DNA from: Elysia chlorotica
Lineage: Eukaryota; Mollusca; Gastropoda; Plakobranchidae
Length of the DNA stretch: 64,000 bases
Assembly (NCBI GenBank): GCA_003991915.1
Contig: RQTK01000338.1
Span: forward strand, 264,013 to 328,012
Reading direction: 5' to 3'
Position 1 is the first letter of the stretch. Each line of letters starts with the position of its first letter. A program made the translations under genes and the position numbers. Below, piece by piece: positions 23,281 to 46,800 of the stretch. The notes below the pieces were generated by a model. The model ran no database searches. It saw only the letters and a program-made list of their open reading frames with translations, and was not told the origin of the DNA.

Positions 23281-26200
23281 GTGTCTTTTCTTTTCATATA
23301 ATTTTTATCTTTTGCAGCTGATTTGTGTTGAGTTCACATGCTTGGTAATGTTTATGAAGTAATTGTTTCACTAAAAATAGGTTTAATCCTGTTGTAGATT
23401 CTTTTTCTCCTTTTCTAAGGTAAAAAATAAAGGTAGCCTACATGTTTCATGATGGTTTAAATAGTGTTACATACATGTACTTATGCATGTACGATTAGTC
23501 TTAAAATGTATTATTCATTTAGTTGCAATTTTTGTTAATTTTGGACTTGTTTCCAATATTAAAAAAAATCATTATTTCAAAATAACATCAAAATGTGTTG
23601 TTATTTATCTCAATACATTAAAATTACTATTAACAATGCCCAAGGCACATCTGATATGAGTAGAAATAGTCAAGGCAAGGAAGCATCTATCGCTTTTGAA
23701 TAAACACAGAGTTCAATCGAAAAACAGGCAACGTCACCTTTTGGAAACTATTTATATAAACACATGTAAACTAAGATCTGAGCAATAGATTAGCATGGTC
23801 TGTTCAAAGAAAAAGGGTCCAACTATCAAATAAAATAGGACATGCTACTAAGCTACAGATAAGTCCATTGTTTAAATCATAAAGAAACAAGACAAAATAA
23901 AAGAGGAAGTGTGTGTGTGAGTGTGTGTGCAGAATTGCCTGCTTTTTCATTGAGTCAATAATTTGAATAGCTATGGATTGGATCAAAACATCGAAATAAG
24001 CAGATTCAAATTAAAGAAGGGTGCATACCTGAGCCACTTAAGTGTTAACAAATAGACATCTGTTTACCTTTTTGAAAAGAAATGCTTGCTGTATGTGTTT
24101 CCTGTTGTTTTCTATCTAACTTCTAAGGCAAATTCCCTGAACTACATTTCGTCTGAAACATGTCCTGGGCAGCGATAAACATTGAAACTGATTGACAGAT
24201 AGTAATTTCCTATGCTTAATTGTGGTGCCAGCTTCAAATTGATAGAATCAACTCAGAATTATGAGTCATATTCGAACAAAGCCAAAAAGAAAATAATAAG
24301 CTATTCTCTTGCAAAATGCAGAATATGAAAAGTTTAAATTATCAGATTTCGTTCTTTAAGGTTTCCTCTGTACCGGTACTTCAATGCTGACATTAGAGCA
24401 GAAAATAGTACCAGAAATGTCAAGCTTACTTTGCAATGGTACAATAATTTCAGTTTTCACCAATCTAGTTAAAATGTTGTCTACATTTAGTAAGTTTTCT
24501 TGATATCTTTTTTCGTGGCCAATTCCAAAGAACAACTAGACTGATTTTTACACCAGTGTTATCAAAGGCTTAGGAAAAGGATAAAGAAGTTGGAGATTTT
24601 ACTTCTCCTTGTGTTCATTGACGCTTAAACTTTAGTTTGTGTTGTTTTATGGACTTATTTTATTTTAAATATTATTGTTATTATTATTTTTTATTTCACA
24701 CATGTACAACTGATGTTGTGATATTGAATCAAATGTACTACTGTATGACCAAGAAAAATTTCCCAATGGGATAATAAAGGCTTATCTTATCATATCGTTA
24801 CAGGTTTTGTTTTAGGATTAAAGAACTGATAAAACAACCTATTAAGCTTAATATCTCAAAACAAGAAATTTTGACCATTCCATGCTTTTTCCCAACACAT
24901 ACACATACAAAAGCTTTTAAGTTCTTGTCAGAAAGTAAAAGAAAATTTAAAAGGTGTCATTTTGCAAAAAATATAATTTTTTTTTTATTATCAATCATTA
25001 TTACATGACATAAAATTAGTCAATGATGTAAAACAAAAAGTGTACATTTCCATGACGTTATGGACACTGAACTCTCTTGGAATGATTTGTTTATCAATCT
25101 AGGACTTAACAATATTCTGACTATAGTGATATACATTCCATAAAATAGGACAATTCGCCACCAAATTATTTACATGCCATAAGCTTCAAGATCATAAATT
25201 AATTAACAGCGACTGAGTGATAGCAATGTTCATTAAAATACATTTTGTTTATCACTTCAGATTTCTTCTTTTTTTTTTATATATCTTGTAGCATATAACA
25301 GTTTTTTTTAACAGAATCAAACTTCTGACATACCAAACATGAAGAAAACATTATAAATATCACAATTATTAATAATGTCTGAATTTGATGTTGCTGCAGT
25401 GGCAATTTCTGATGCATGCAAGGCTATTTAAATCTCTTAGTTACACATAGATGCATTTGTATAACTTACAGTATCATTTACATTTTAAATCATTTAGAGC
25501 CGCAAAGTAATATATTTATACCATTCAGAGTCACACAGTGAAGTATTTAAATCTCTTAAGAATCATTTACATTTTAAATCATTTAGAGCCGCAAAGTAAA
25601 ACACTTACAGTAACACAGAAATGTATTTCAATCTCTTAAAGTGACAGTGAATAGAATTTAAATCACTTGCAGTACCCGGTAACACAGAAATGAGGTTATT
25701 CATATTAAATAGTTCTGCCATGTATGAAGTTTTCAAAGAATCGAAATATAACAAGAAATGGTAAGGTACCTTAGGTTTTTGACCACTAATACCCTTTCTC
25801 AAAGTACATATCTAGATCTAGGTACACCATAAAGCATGTACATGAAGCCCCAGAGGGAAAAAAAGATCAGATGTATTAAAGCCAAATTTGTTCAATGCTA
25901 GTTTTATATTACAGGATCTGATGGGAGTACATATCTGAGATGTGTTGATTGTTATGGCAATATTTAATGACCATAAGCTTTACAGTGTACATTGCAACAG
26001 ACCATTTGAACTTAACAGAAACTTTTTTTCTGATACCTCCTTTAATACTTCATATGTACTTACAAGTTAACATGACTCAATGTTTATAAAAATAGAAATT
26101 TTCAGATCCTTTGAGGGTAGACTTTAGCAGAGCTACCATATATATAAATTTTAATGAGGACATCAAGGAGGGAATCGATTTACGACTTTGACTAGATTAT

Positions 26201-26303
26201 GATTCAATGGATTAACTAATTAATGATAACTAACAAACCGCTTTAGTAGTGTAGTTTTCTAATGGACTGGTTACTGGGGGAAGTATGGCTTGATGAAAAT
26301 TCG
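23281..26303. other. Intergenic and presumed MAPK7 3' UTR
   Basis: AT-rich sequence between the convergent VKORC1 and MAPK7 genes; part must be MAPK7 3' UTR. A retroelement tail (TTTCCCAATGGGATAATAAA then CTTATC) lies at about 24755-24790. A short motif around ATTTAAATCTCTTA/ATCATTTAGAGCCGCAAAGT recurs between 25425 and 25680. No other gene recognised. Confidence 0.55.
25425..25690. repeat. Irregular short repeats
   Basis: CATTTTAAATCATTTAGAGC followed by CGCAAAGTAA occurs twice (from 25480 and from 25568), interleaved with TTTAAATCTCTTA-like blocks and AACACAGAAATG. This is a degenerate tandem array with roughly 50-90 base spacing. Confidence 0.6.
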
Positions 26304-37368
<11,065 letters not shown>

Positions 37369-37405
37369 TTTCACATGGATTTGATGATGGCTTGATTCCT
37401 AGAAC

Positions 37406-38039
37406 CTTTGAAAAGAAAATAGGAAATATATGAAACCAGCATTAAACAAGTTAAATGGTTTGATTCTATTATACTGTTCAATCACCCTTCCTTCTTCCTA
37501 CTCCTAGATCAAGATATAGAGATGACAATGACAAGCCTAGATCTTTCTGATAACACTAAATTTAAGACCGATACATAATACCGCACTTAGGACATGAATA
37601 AAACAAAGACAAAGAAGTTGCGTATAGATCTGTAATCAAGACATAGAATAAACAACATCTTATATATAGGCTTATAGTTTTAACTTGAGTTACAAAAAAA
37701 GACCACTGGATTTGTTGACAGTCCGTGTATTTCTTGTCCATCTCAAGATCCGGCCCGACTTTTGCGTATGACTAATTTGTTACAAACAAAAACAAAAAAA
37801 AACGAAGCAAGTATATGAGTAAACAGAACAAAAGCACGATATATCTTCACAAAAAAAATCGTATAAGTAGAGGCAAAATATTATAACCACTCTCTTCACA
37901 AACAATTTAATTCTCAATTCACAAATTCTAATTGTGAAAAGGTTTATTACAAGAACGGTGAAAACAATAATAGTTGTAATAATACTGTTATAATTCAAAA
38001 AATTATATTATAAACAATCATTTTGCTTTTAGTTACATG
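37406..38039. other. Presumed MAPK7 upstream region / first intron
   Basis: AT-rich sequence 5' of the first MAPK7 coding exon. The AG at 37407-37406 suggests that a non-coding first exon lies further upstream; it could not be located. Confidence 0.4.
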
Positions 38040-38111
38040 TCCCAAGTGGTCTAGTGGTTAGGATTTCGCGCTCTCACCGCGACGGCCGGGGTTCGATTCC
38101 CCGCTTGGGAA
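38040..38111 (+). tRNA. tRNA-Glu (anticodon CTC)
   Basis: Intact 72-nt cloverleaf. The acceptor TCCCAAG (38040-38046) pairs fully with CTTGGGA (38104-38110), with discriminator A at 38111. The D-arm reads GTCTAGTGGTTAGGA (A-box). The anticodon stem TCGCG/CGCGA encloses loop CTCTCAC, giving anticodon CTC. The T-arm CGGGG/CCCCG has loop TTCGATT (B-box). No intron. A T-run follows (38113-38119), suitable as an RNA polymerase III terminator. The sequence closely resembles animal tRNA-Glu(CTC), which separates it from the SINE heads in this window. Confidence 0.97.
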
Positions 38112-38479
38112 TTTCTTTTTCATGATGTTTTTTGTTTGTTTTTTGTTTTGTTTTTTTAAATGACTTGCATGGCTTTCCTTTTCTTATTCTTTTATAAATT
38201 ATTCGTTGCTGCCTTGTCGTTCGTTACAAGCTCATGGACATACATAAAGATTAGGGTTTCACACAGAATACTATTAGTAGAAATCTATGGGGGTAGGCGA
38301 TTTGCTAAGTAGTCTAAAGTGTATATATATATACACACACACTATTATGTACATGAACTTTTTTGAATCTTTAAAATCGAAAACTATTTCTCTTTACCGG
38401 AAAAATAGGGAAAAATAAGTTTACCGCCCTCTTTCTATACATAGAATAAACTTGGTTACTTAGCCTCAAACGTCAACAG

Positions 38480-39052
38480 TGTATAATTATGATATGTTGT
38501 GGGCAGGTCTCAAGACTAACGTCTGACAATTTTATGCCACACAGAGACTGTGAAGGGATGCCACTACTCCTGTCTCAGCTGGTCACCTTATTCCAACACT
38601 GATCCAAACAATAGTGGACGAATTATGGGACAAATAGATTTTTGTCCGAAAACGCGTTTCGAACCGCGTGTGTGAGTGTATGTGTGTGTGTGTCTGTGAG
38701 TGTATGTTTATGTGCATGTGTGTGTATGTGTGATTGAATATATCATTTGCATGTTTGTTTGTGCCATTACCTCTGTGATGTTTACACATTTATTTATGTA
38801 TGTTTATTTCATGTACATGATTTCTTTTAATGTACTGCGCATTGAGCAAAACTTAAATTTTGGAAATGCGCAATATAAATGCAATAAATTATTATTATTA
38901 TTATTATTATTTCAGCTGGTCACCTTATTCCAACACTGATCCAAACAATAGTGGACGGATTATGGGACAGATAGATTTTTGTCCGAAAACGCGTTTCGAA
39001 CCGCGGACCTGCCGATTATGAGACCAACGCTTACCACCTGCGCCAGTCCTGT
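38480..39052 (-). mobile_element. SINE interrupted by a LINE 3' tail
   Basis: Reverse-strand SINE: head at 38995-39052 (GTAAGCGTTGGTCTCATAAT, CGGTTCGAAACGCG), core and body out to GTGGGCAGGTCTCAAGAC near 38500. At 38669-38910 a 242-base forward insert interrupts it: GT-rich start, GTACTGCGCATTGAGCAAAA, AATGCGCAATATAAATGCAA, then (ATT)n. The SINE stretch 38572-38668 is repeated at 38911-39005 with two clear substitutions. Confidence 0.8.
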
Positions 39053-39599
39053 TACCCTTTAAAAAAAAAAAAAATTTTTTTTTTTTATTATTGATGATTC
39101 TTGTTTTCTTGAGTCATAAGTTCAAGATGGTGACTTTTCACCTATTACACGTATACCATAAGGCTTATTAAGGTGTGATTCATCATAACAAGGGTCGTAT
39201 AACCTTCGTTGGCGATCATTATTTAATATTTTCTTCACATTGCTCTATCTTTAAATAGCTTCAGAACTTCAGTTCCACCCCTTCCATGAATCCACGTTGA
39301 ATTCCTTTAGTCATTATGTGTACTTGCCTGCACTTGAGGACGGACTAGTACACAACAGTTCTACATTATTATTATATTTTCTCTCTAAACGTATGCTACG
39401 ATTTTGTTGATAAGGGATCTGCTGCTTGTTACCGCCCTTTTAAGACTTTCTCGTTGATATTGATTTTGTTTCTTTCTGTCCATGCGATATGCAATTTTCA
39501 TTTGAAAAAAAACAACAACAACAACAAAACAACCACCAACAAAAAATCTGTCAAATTTATAATTTCTTTTGATGGAGTGAAACTCCTCCTTAGGTTTCA

Positions 39600-39810
39600 A
39601 AGGCGGATCCTACTTTGCGATGGGTGCTGACCCATTGTAGAGTAGCAATTTTCATGTGCTGCCACACAGAGATAAAGGACAGATAGTGAGATACCAGTAT
39701 TTATGTTTCTGTCGGGACTGAAAGTTACAAGGCTACCTGGTCATGGATATAACCAGCAACCTCCAAATAAAAAGATGTGTTAATTAAGCGACCTTGTTCC
39801 TTATCCGCTA
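39600..39810 (-). mobile_element. Decayed SINE
   Basis: Contains GCTGCCACACAGAGATA and GATACCAGTATTTATG, as in other reverse-oriented family members; head not clearly preserved. Confidence 0.5.
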
Positions 39811-41970
39811 GAATGGGAAAAGTTCTAGGTACTATAATACTTTTTAATAGACTAAAATTGGCTAATCAATTTTATCTGAAAAAGAATCTTTTTGTGCGAG
39901 TTGCTTTCAAACTTTTTTGGAAAGTGATGTAAAGCGAAAGGAAAAAAAAAGGATTGTGTGTATGTTTGTGAGTCTGAGATAGGAGCAGAAGAAAGATGAT
40001 AAATACATGTACATGTACTGGAAAGGGACATGTGAGAAGATTAGACGAAACACACAACAATCCTCAAAGCCACTTGCTCAAATTTTTTTTATTGAATTTG
40101 ATTTATTCAGAGGTCTTGCTCCTTGCGACTAGTTGCAAGACTCAAATTCAATTTATACATGTACTGGTATGTATGCAAAAGCATCAAAAAGTGTAACCAA
40201 TACTAATAAGAGCATGCATCAATCAGGACAAAAATTAAGTACAGATGAAAAGTTATGGTGATAAAGCAATGGTCTTTAGGTTTCACATTAAATATACACT
40301 AAAATGATACAGTATGGGAAATTACACCAAACATAATCTAAATTAATTAACAAATAATAGTTTAACACAATATGTAAATGTGTATTTAATTAAATTTATA
40401 AACTCATACATAAAATTGCACACATTTCGGTTTTAAAAACTAACCCATGATCCATCTTGTTAATTCAAATTGAAAATCTCTTTGCTCAAAGATCATTCAA
40501 TCATCCACTGAGGAATCCGCTGAAGATAAACCTAAAAGTTTGCTTTATCCTTTTATGAAACAGTGACTATAAAGTGAAAAAAAAAGTGAGTTGGTGCAAT
40601 GCAAACTCACGGTTTATCTTAAACAGGGTTTGTTTTAAGCGGATGCCATTGTACAAAGTATATATATGGATCCTCAGTGTAGACCCTTTGCTCTAGACTC
40701 AGACTCCATTCATGCTCTTCAAACTTAACTAGAGACTGCTCTCCTCAAAACCTACATACTCATAAATGAAACCCCATGTCCCCTGTCTAAGCATATCAAT
40801 GATCCCCACTTCCAATTCGATCCTCATATTATTTAAATACACTGTACATGTACACACATACTCTAGCACTAGCAGCCCACTCTTGCTCACAGACTGTAGA
40901 CAAAATCCTCAGACTTTCTTTTGTGTGTGTGCTCCATGATTCAAACCTAGGTCTATACTCACAAAATTTTGTCACAATTTCAAAAATAAATTATAGGATT
41001 TGTAAAGACTATTTCTGTAGTGTTAGATTTCCCATGGTAATTCTTAGTACAGTGTACATGTGTACTGATGCGCCTTCTGCATCCTTTTTTTGTAAAAAAA
41101 ATTAAGCCCACAGTCACTTCTTTGGAAGACGCATGGTATGCATACAAGCTTTAATGGAAATAAAATGATTCTACAAGATTCACTCTTGTCAGCATCCATC
41201 CTTTAAGTCTAAGTAACGCAGACTAAATCATATATAATGTATAGATGCAGTTTCCTGAGAATTGGTTCACAGGCAGAGATGAAAGTTAAATACATTAATA
41301 TAAGTAAATTATGTCCAAAAAAATTAATATGTGTATATCACAACACCCCATTTAGTGTCAAATTGAATCTAGGCAAAAGTGATGATAACATGAATATTTA
41401 TTAACTCAAATATATACATGCACATCTATACAGATCTATTTATGATTTAAATATTGCGTGTTTTTGGAGGGTTAAAAAAAGACAACTAATAGACATAACA
41501 TGTGAAAAATGTTCATTTTGATGTCTATGCAGTTGAAAATTTTTTTTGAAATATTTAAAAGGAATACCAAGTATATCAGTTCATTGGACTCGTATCATTT
41601 AAAACTAACTTCACATATATACACAATACAAAATGAGAATTTGCCCATGTTCCTCTTGCCCTCTCCAAATTACTTTGTATTCATAATCGGATTCAGTCCT
41701 CAAGTTGTTAATGTTAGGATAAAACAAGGACTTGTAATAAGAGAAATAAAATTTGATTGTCTTGCCCCCTATTTTTCCATTGCAATAAATTATATGCTTA
41801 GAAATATTCCTCAAGTAATATCAAGCTTTGCTTTTCCATTAAATGTAAAAACATTTTCTTACATGACTAGTGTACTTGTTATTCTGAGACAAAAGATAAT
41901 GGAAGAAATAAAGAGGAACAGGACCATATTTTTTACCATTTTTTTAAAAGTCAAAACAAAACAAAATTTC
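39811..41970. other. Intergenic, no gene recognised
   Basis: AT-rich DNA containing five TACATGTA octamers and the MITE at 40507-40653. The forward open frame 41509-41976 (155 codons) has no recognisable domain and AT-driven composition. Confidence 0.5.
40507..40653. mobile_element. MITE with terminal inverted repeats (copy 2 of family at 35233)
   Basis: Left end CACTGAGGAATCCGCTGAAG then ATAAACC; the reverse complement of the right end reads TACAATGGCATCCGCTTAAA then ACAAACC. Internal AGTGACTATAAAGTG, an A-run and GTTGGTGCAATG match 35285-35345. Confidence 0.7.
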
Positions 41971-41975
41971 ATATG

Positions 41976-42360
41976 AGAAAAAGAACTCACTATTCAACAA
42001 ACAGTGCAAAGTCTACACAGAACCATGTTAGCTATAAAGGGGGAAAAGGTACATATGATATAGGACCTGTTATGAAAGGCAAGAGTAATTATCAACAGCT
42101 ATTAAAAAAATCAAACATGTTTTGGACAATCTCAATGACAGATCCTCTGAAGATAATGAACTTACAAAAGAAGCAAGAAAGAAACTGGAACCCTTATCCA
42201 ATAAAATTGAAACCACGCAGACCTTTGTTCCTGACATAAAAGTTAAGAATATCACTCCAATTGTAAAAACAGATAAAAAGCTTGATAGATGATCACTCAT
42301 TGATGAATTACACAAAATTAGTGCTGAAAATGTGATTTTAATCTATAAAAAAAATTTTCA
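41976..42360 (+). pseudogene. Decayed coding fragment, protein unknown
   Basis: A frame running from about 41976 (GKGTYDIGPVMKGKSNYQQL) shifts at about 42105-42115 into HVLDNLNDRSSEDNELTKEA, RKKLEPLSNKIETTQTFVPD and IKVKNITPIVKTDKKLDR, then a TGA, then SLIDELHKISAENVIL in the same frame. The charged, heptad-like composition looks like real protein, unlike the surrounding AT-rich frames, but one frameshift and one stop break it. I do not recognise the family; a retroelement or processed-gene relic is possible. Confidence 0.4.
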
Positions 42361-43842
42361 GCCTTTGTGATGATTTTGCCAGATCACTTAATATACCAGT
42401 TCTTATTGCTGGACATTTTCAAGTCTTTCAGTAAACAATTAAGAGTGGGTCTTTCAATTACACCATAATGAAGTGTGTCCAGTGAAAAAAAATGATACAT
42501 TTGCTGACTATCCCCATAATTTCAAGCTAGACACAAACAAATATTGCACAAAAGCTATTGGAGATACATTTAATTAAGTTCCACTTGTGATCAACACATT
42601 TGTACATTTTTGGAGCCTCACTGCATTACACAGAAGTTTTGGGTCAATAAAAAGCATACCAGCTAGAATCAAGATTTCGGTGACATCAAGATGAAAAACA
42701 TTTGAAAATGAATAAGCTATAAATTGTGAAATTCTGTCCTTCTCGGTGCTACAAAAACATCAAGACATTGTCTAGTCTTACTCTTGACTTTCTGCAACCT
42801 ACCAAACCTCCAATTTTATTAAATGACTTGTTTATTTATTGCATTAAAATTGTAATTACGAAAGAAAGGACATATCTATACATTAAAACCTCAGTATGAA
42901 CAAAACTTGTATGCCTTAACCTAATGTAAAGTACCCACAATATTAGGGTTAAGGATTTAATAAAATTAAAACATAAGGATACAGAGCTCAAGTATATTCT
43001 TTTGCCCATAACCCTCATTTACATTCATTGTTTCAATAATAAAATATTGACAGAACAGCTCATTTAAGAAAGCTCTTGGTTTTTATTCATATTAATAATA
43101 TTTAAAGCTCCATGTTTAATATGACTGTAGACAAATTCCTATTTTGTATCAAGTTCAATTTACACTGTATATTTGCTTTTGCTCCATCATGAATTTCTAC
43201 ATAACATGTAGTCTACCATTGACTAAAAATATATTGAAATTTGGACATAAGTTCACACCGTCCTGGAACAAAAAAAACAAAAAAAAACAACAACAACAAC
43301 AAACAAACATAAAAAACAAAAAACAGGCCTGTCAGACAAAGATGGAAAGAAAAGTTAACTCTTTCATGACATAAGGAAATGAAACATACTTGACCTGATC
43401 TATCCTAATGGGATTTTATGTTGCCAATTCAAAGCCTTTAGTTTTACTTTTAGGAGTTAAAATTGCTTTTTCTGTGCATGTCAGTATTGATTAATAATTA
43501 TGGTAACTTGCAATTCGAAACTTGGATATTTCAGACTTAGGAACCAGCTACAAGACACAAAATTTTCATTTGACATAGGTTGACTTATGTATTTGGAATA
43601 TTTTATAGACTCAGTTTAAACAGTGAAATAATGCAAGATTAAATTGTTCATTTTACACGGGCTGACAGCTATGTAATACATAATTTAGTACAATGTAATA
43701 TCCAAAGAGTTTAACTCAAACAAAACAAAAAAAATAGTATGTGTTTCATTAAACGAGTGGATTTGTATTCAGACATTTGATGAATATCAGACTAGATAGA
43801 GAAAGAGGCAGGATTACTGTAAATTATAACCTTAAATAATTT
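42361..43842. other. Presumed 3' UTR and flank of the DGCR2-like gene
   Basis: AT-rich; a reverse-strand AATAAA lies at 43087-43082, about 0.76 kb beyond the stop codon, and would end a normal 3' UTR. No other gene recognised. Confidence 0.45.
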
Positions 43843-46800
43843 TCATACATAGCTAGTTGCTTCCCTCACATCTTCCTCTGACAAAGTTCTGGCAAGCCCA
43901 CTAAATCTAGGCGGCCCAGGCAGTTGTTTACGTAGACCACTTCTGGGGAAGTTCTCATTTTCTGCGACAGGCATTTGACCAGATAAATCCGTGGGATCTG
44001 CCAATACAGGGTTAAATGTTGGGAGAGACTGACGTTTTTTGTTGCGATGGCCCCCAGACCCTCTCACTTTACCTGTTCCAGATCTGCCCACGAATGAGAG
44101 GTCTTTACAAGGGCCTGACTTGCTGTTTGTGTTTGGCTGAGGCCCTCCAGCCGCTTCAACTGCTCCACCCCCGGGTACACTGCGGCCTGCACCAGCTTTC
44201 AAAGCCTGCTTGAGAGGCAAGGCTGCCCCCACGGCGGCAGCGTAACTGACAGAACCTTTAGATTGACTGGAAGAGTTGATTGAGTCCACATGAAAGTCTG
44301 CCATGCCGTATTCACTGTCCAGGTTCATGTCATGCCCGAACCCCGAGCGAGCCCTGCCTCTGGAGTTCAGACACACGTCTGTCGCCGGTTTTATTGGAGT
44401 ACCTGATGGAGGTGTGACATTTTTCACACAAGTTGGATCCATCTCGCGAGGAGCCGCCAAGGACTTAGGCCGAGGTTTCCGTCTCAAGGGACTGACAACC
44501 CTGCCACCAACCCTAGCAGTATCTGAAGTCCCGGCTGAGGCCTGCCTGCGGTGATGCTGTTGCTGATGCTGTGGGTACTGCCCACTCCTCCTCCTCAGCT
44601 GTTGCACAACGGCCTGGTTCGTACCAGGGTAATGAGATGAGAGACTCGTGGTGCCGACGTCATCTCTGTACCCGCCTGTGTCCCACCCTCCAGTCAATTT
44701 TCTGGGTGGCTGGTTCAGATCGTTCATGCCTGAATCGAGTCCATCCTTTGTGAGAGCGTTATCAACTATAGGTCCCTGAAGGTTTGAATGAGCACTCCCT
44801 CGGTACACATCCGCATTTCCAAACACTGTGGAAGGCTCCCCGGCAGATCGGACCATCAGCTGGCTGTCTGAATTAACATCAAACTGTGGGTAAATAGCAT
44901 GGAACAGTTCTTGCTGTATCTTTCGCTTTGACGAGCTCTTATCACTTTTCGAATCTGTAGCACTTGCCTTTGCTGATGCCTCTGGCTTTTCTTTGTTACT
45001 TGATGACAGTTTTTGTTTGGCGCCTCCGTGATGAACAGCTATGGGACTGAATGAGCCACCAGCACTGGACTTTTTGTGCCTTTTCTTGGACACATCTTCT
45101 GGTCTTCCTGTAGTAATTCTTGCACTAGCACTAGCAGCAGCCTCCTCAAAGTGAAATGGGATCTGATCACTTGTTTTCTGCACAGGCTGATCCATGCTGT
45201 TGCTAGAAAATGAACAGGGCCTTGTGTCCAGGGGTGGAAGGTTCACCGACATTACCATCCTTTCCTCCCCAACGACAGGAAGCAGATCTTTAGAGACCAG
45301 TCTTTTCTGAATGAGTGGTGAAATGTTCAGGTTGTAGTTTACATCTGAGCTGTCATGCAAGCCGTCTGCTTTCCCATTTTCTCCAGTAAATGATTTTTTC
45401 ATCTGTGTAGGCTGGTCAGTCAAATTTACAGAGTCTCGTTGGGCTCCTAACTGTACCCCATCTAACCCACTCTGAGATGCTGGGGTTGAATGTTTCCTAT
45501 GACTGCCACCACCATTATCATTACTGCCAATGCCACCTGAACATGGAGCAACCGTGCTGTGTTTAGAAACGGGGAGTGACCCTTTGCCAAGTACGAAACT
45601 GTGGTGCTGGGGGTAGGGGCAGTCTGCTGGCAGAACTGATGCTTCACCGTCTGCTTTGCCGTTCATTCCCGCTAGCCAATTTGACTTAAGTTTCTGTTCA
45701 CCAGTCTCTGAGCAGACGGAGAAGAGTGAACCTTCAGACGTGTCCGAGTGAGACCGTCTGATAAGGCTGGGTTCTATGTGTGCGTCTGCTCCACAGAACT
45801 GAGCAGATGAGCCTGGCTTAGTGACCCGACCTTCAGGCTGGTGTGAGCGACATACGTCCAGATTGTCATCTGCAGCCAATATGTGAGAATCAGAGCAAGC
45901 ACTTGGGACTTGTTCCTCGTGACTTGCGCTGGATGCGCTTGTGTCTTTGGTTAAATCCAAAGGCTGATGAGTAGAAATTTCATTTGCTAAGTTGTTGTTT
46001 CTGCTACCACAGGTAGAACGTAAGGGATCATAAAGTGACGAAGATATGCAGGGTTTATTAATGTGGGCAGCTGCAGCAAGAGGCAAGTTGGAACAAATCA
46101 CTGACGCAAGAGATCTTTGTGGATCTGCAGCAATAGATTGTGTCTGTGCAGTGGATGAGTGAACAGTTTGCTGGTTAACACAGTGACCCTGAGCCTGATC
46201 TCTAAGCCCACTATCTCTTAAGGATGCAAGGTCTCGTGGGCCTTTAACAAGATCTCTTGGTGCTGAGGAGAGACGACGAGGATCGATTTCTCTATGCCTC
46301 ACCTGCTCATAGTAAGTGAGTGACCTTGCAGAATTCTCTCTCACATCACCAGGTAGGCATGAGCTTATGTTCTCTGACTGTCTACATATGGGAGGTAGAT
46401 GACGACGCAAGTCATCCTGAAACTGTTCACGATGAAGAGGGGAAACACCACAGTGGCTATAGTTGGGGTTAGAATGAGGAAATCTGTTGTCTAATGGATG
46501 TGCTGGGTGTGTAGTGTGAGAAGTGATCTGTTCTCCCCCGCTAGAGCTGTTTGAGCTACTTGTGCTGGGACTGGCAGTTGTGGGGTAAAAGTTACATGCC
46601 GAAAGATCAAACCCTGCGTATATACCACTTACAGGAGCAGACCTGTACTCTGCACCAGGGAGGGTGGAGTAATGGGTTTGACGACTAGATGTTTGGTTTT
46701 CTGAGACCCCCCTGCCGTGAGACGAGTTTTGAAGCCTTCGACGATTCTTTGCTCTCCAAGAATGGCGTTTGAACAAGTTTGAAAAACGTTGGAAAGCTGT

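Noticed and set aside
38669-38940. 79-codon forward frame of Tyr/Val/Cys-rich peptide
   Set aside because: Translation of GT-rich sequence and LINE tail inside a SINE.
41509-41976. 155-codon forward frame
   Set aside because: AT-rich composition, no domain, no splice context; treated as chance.
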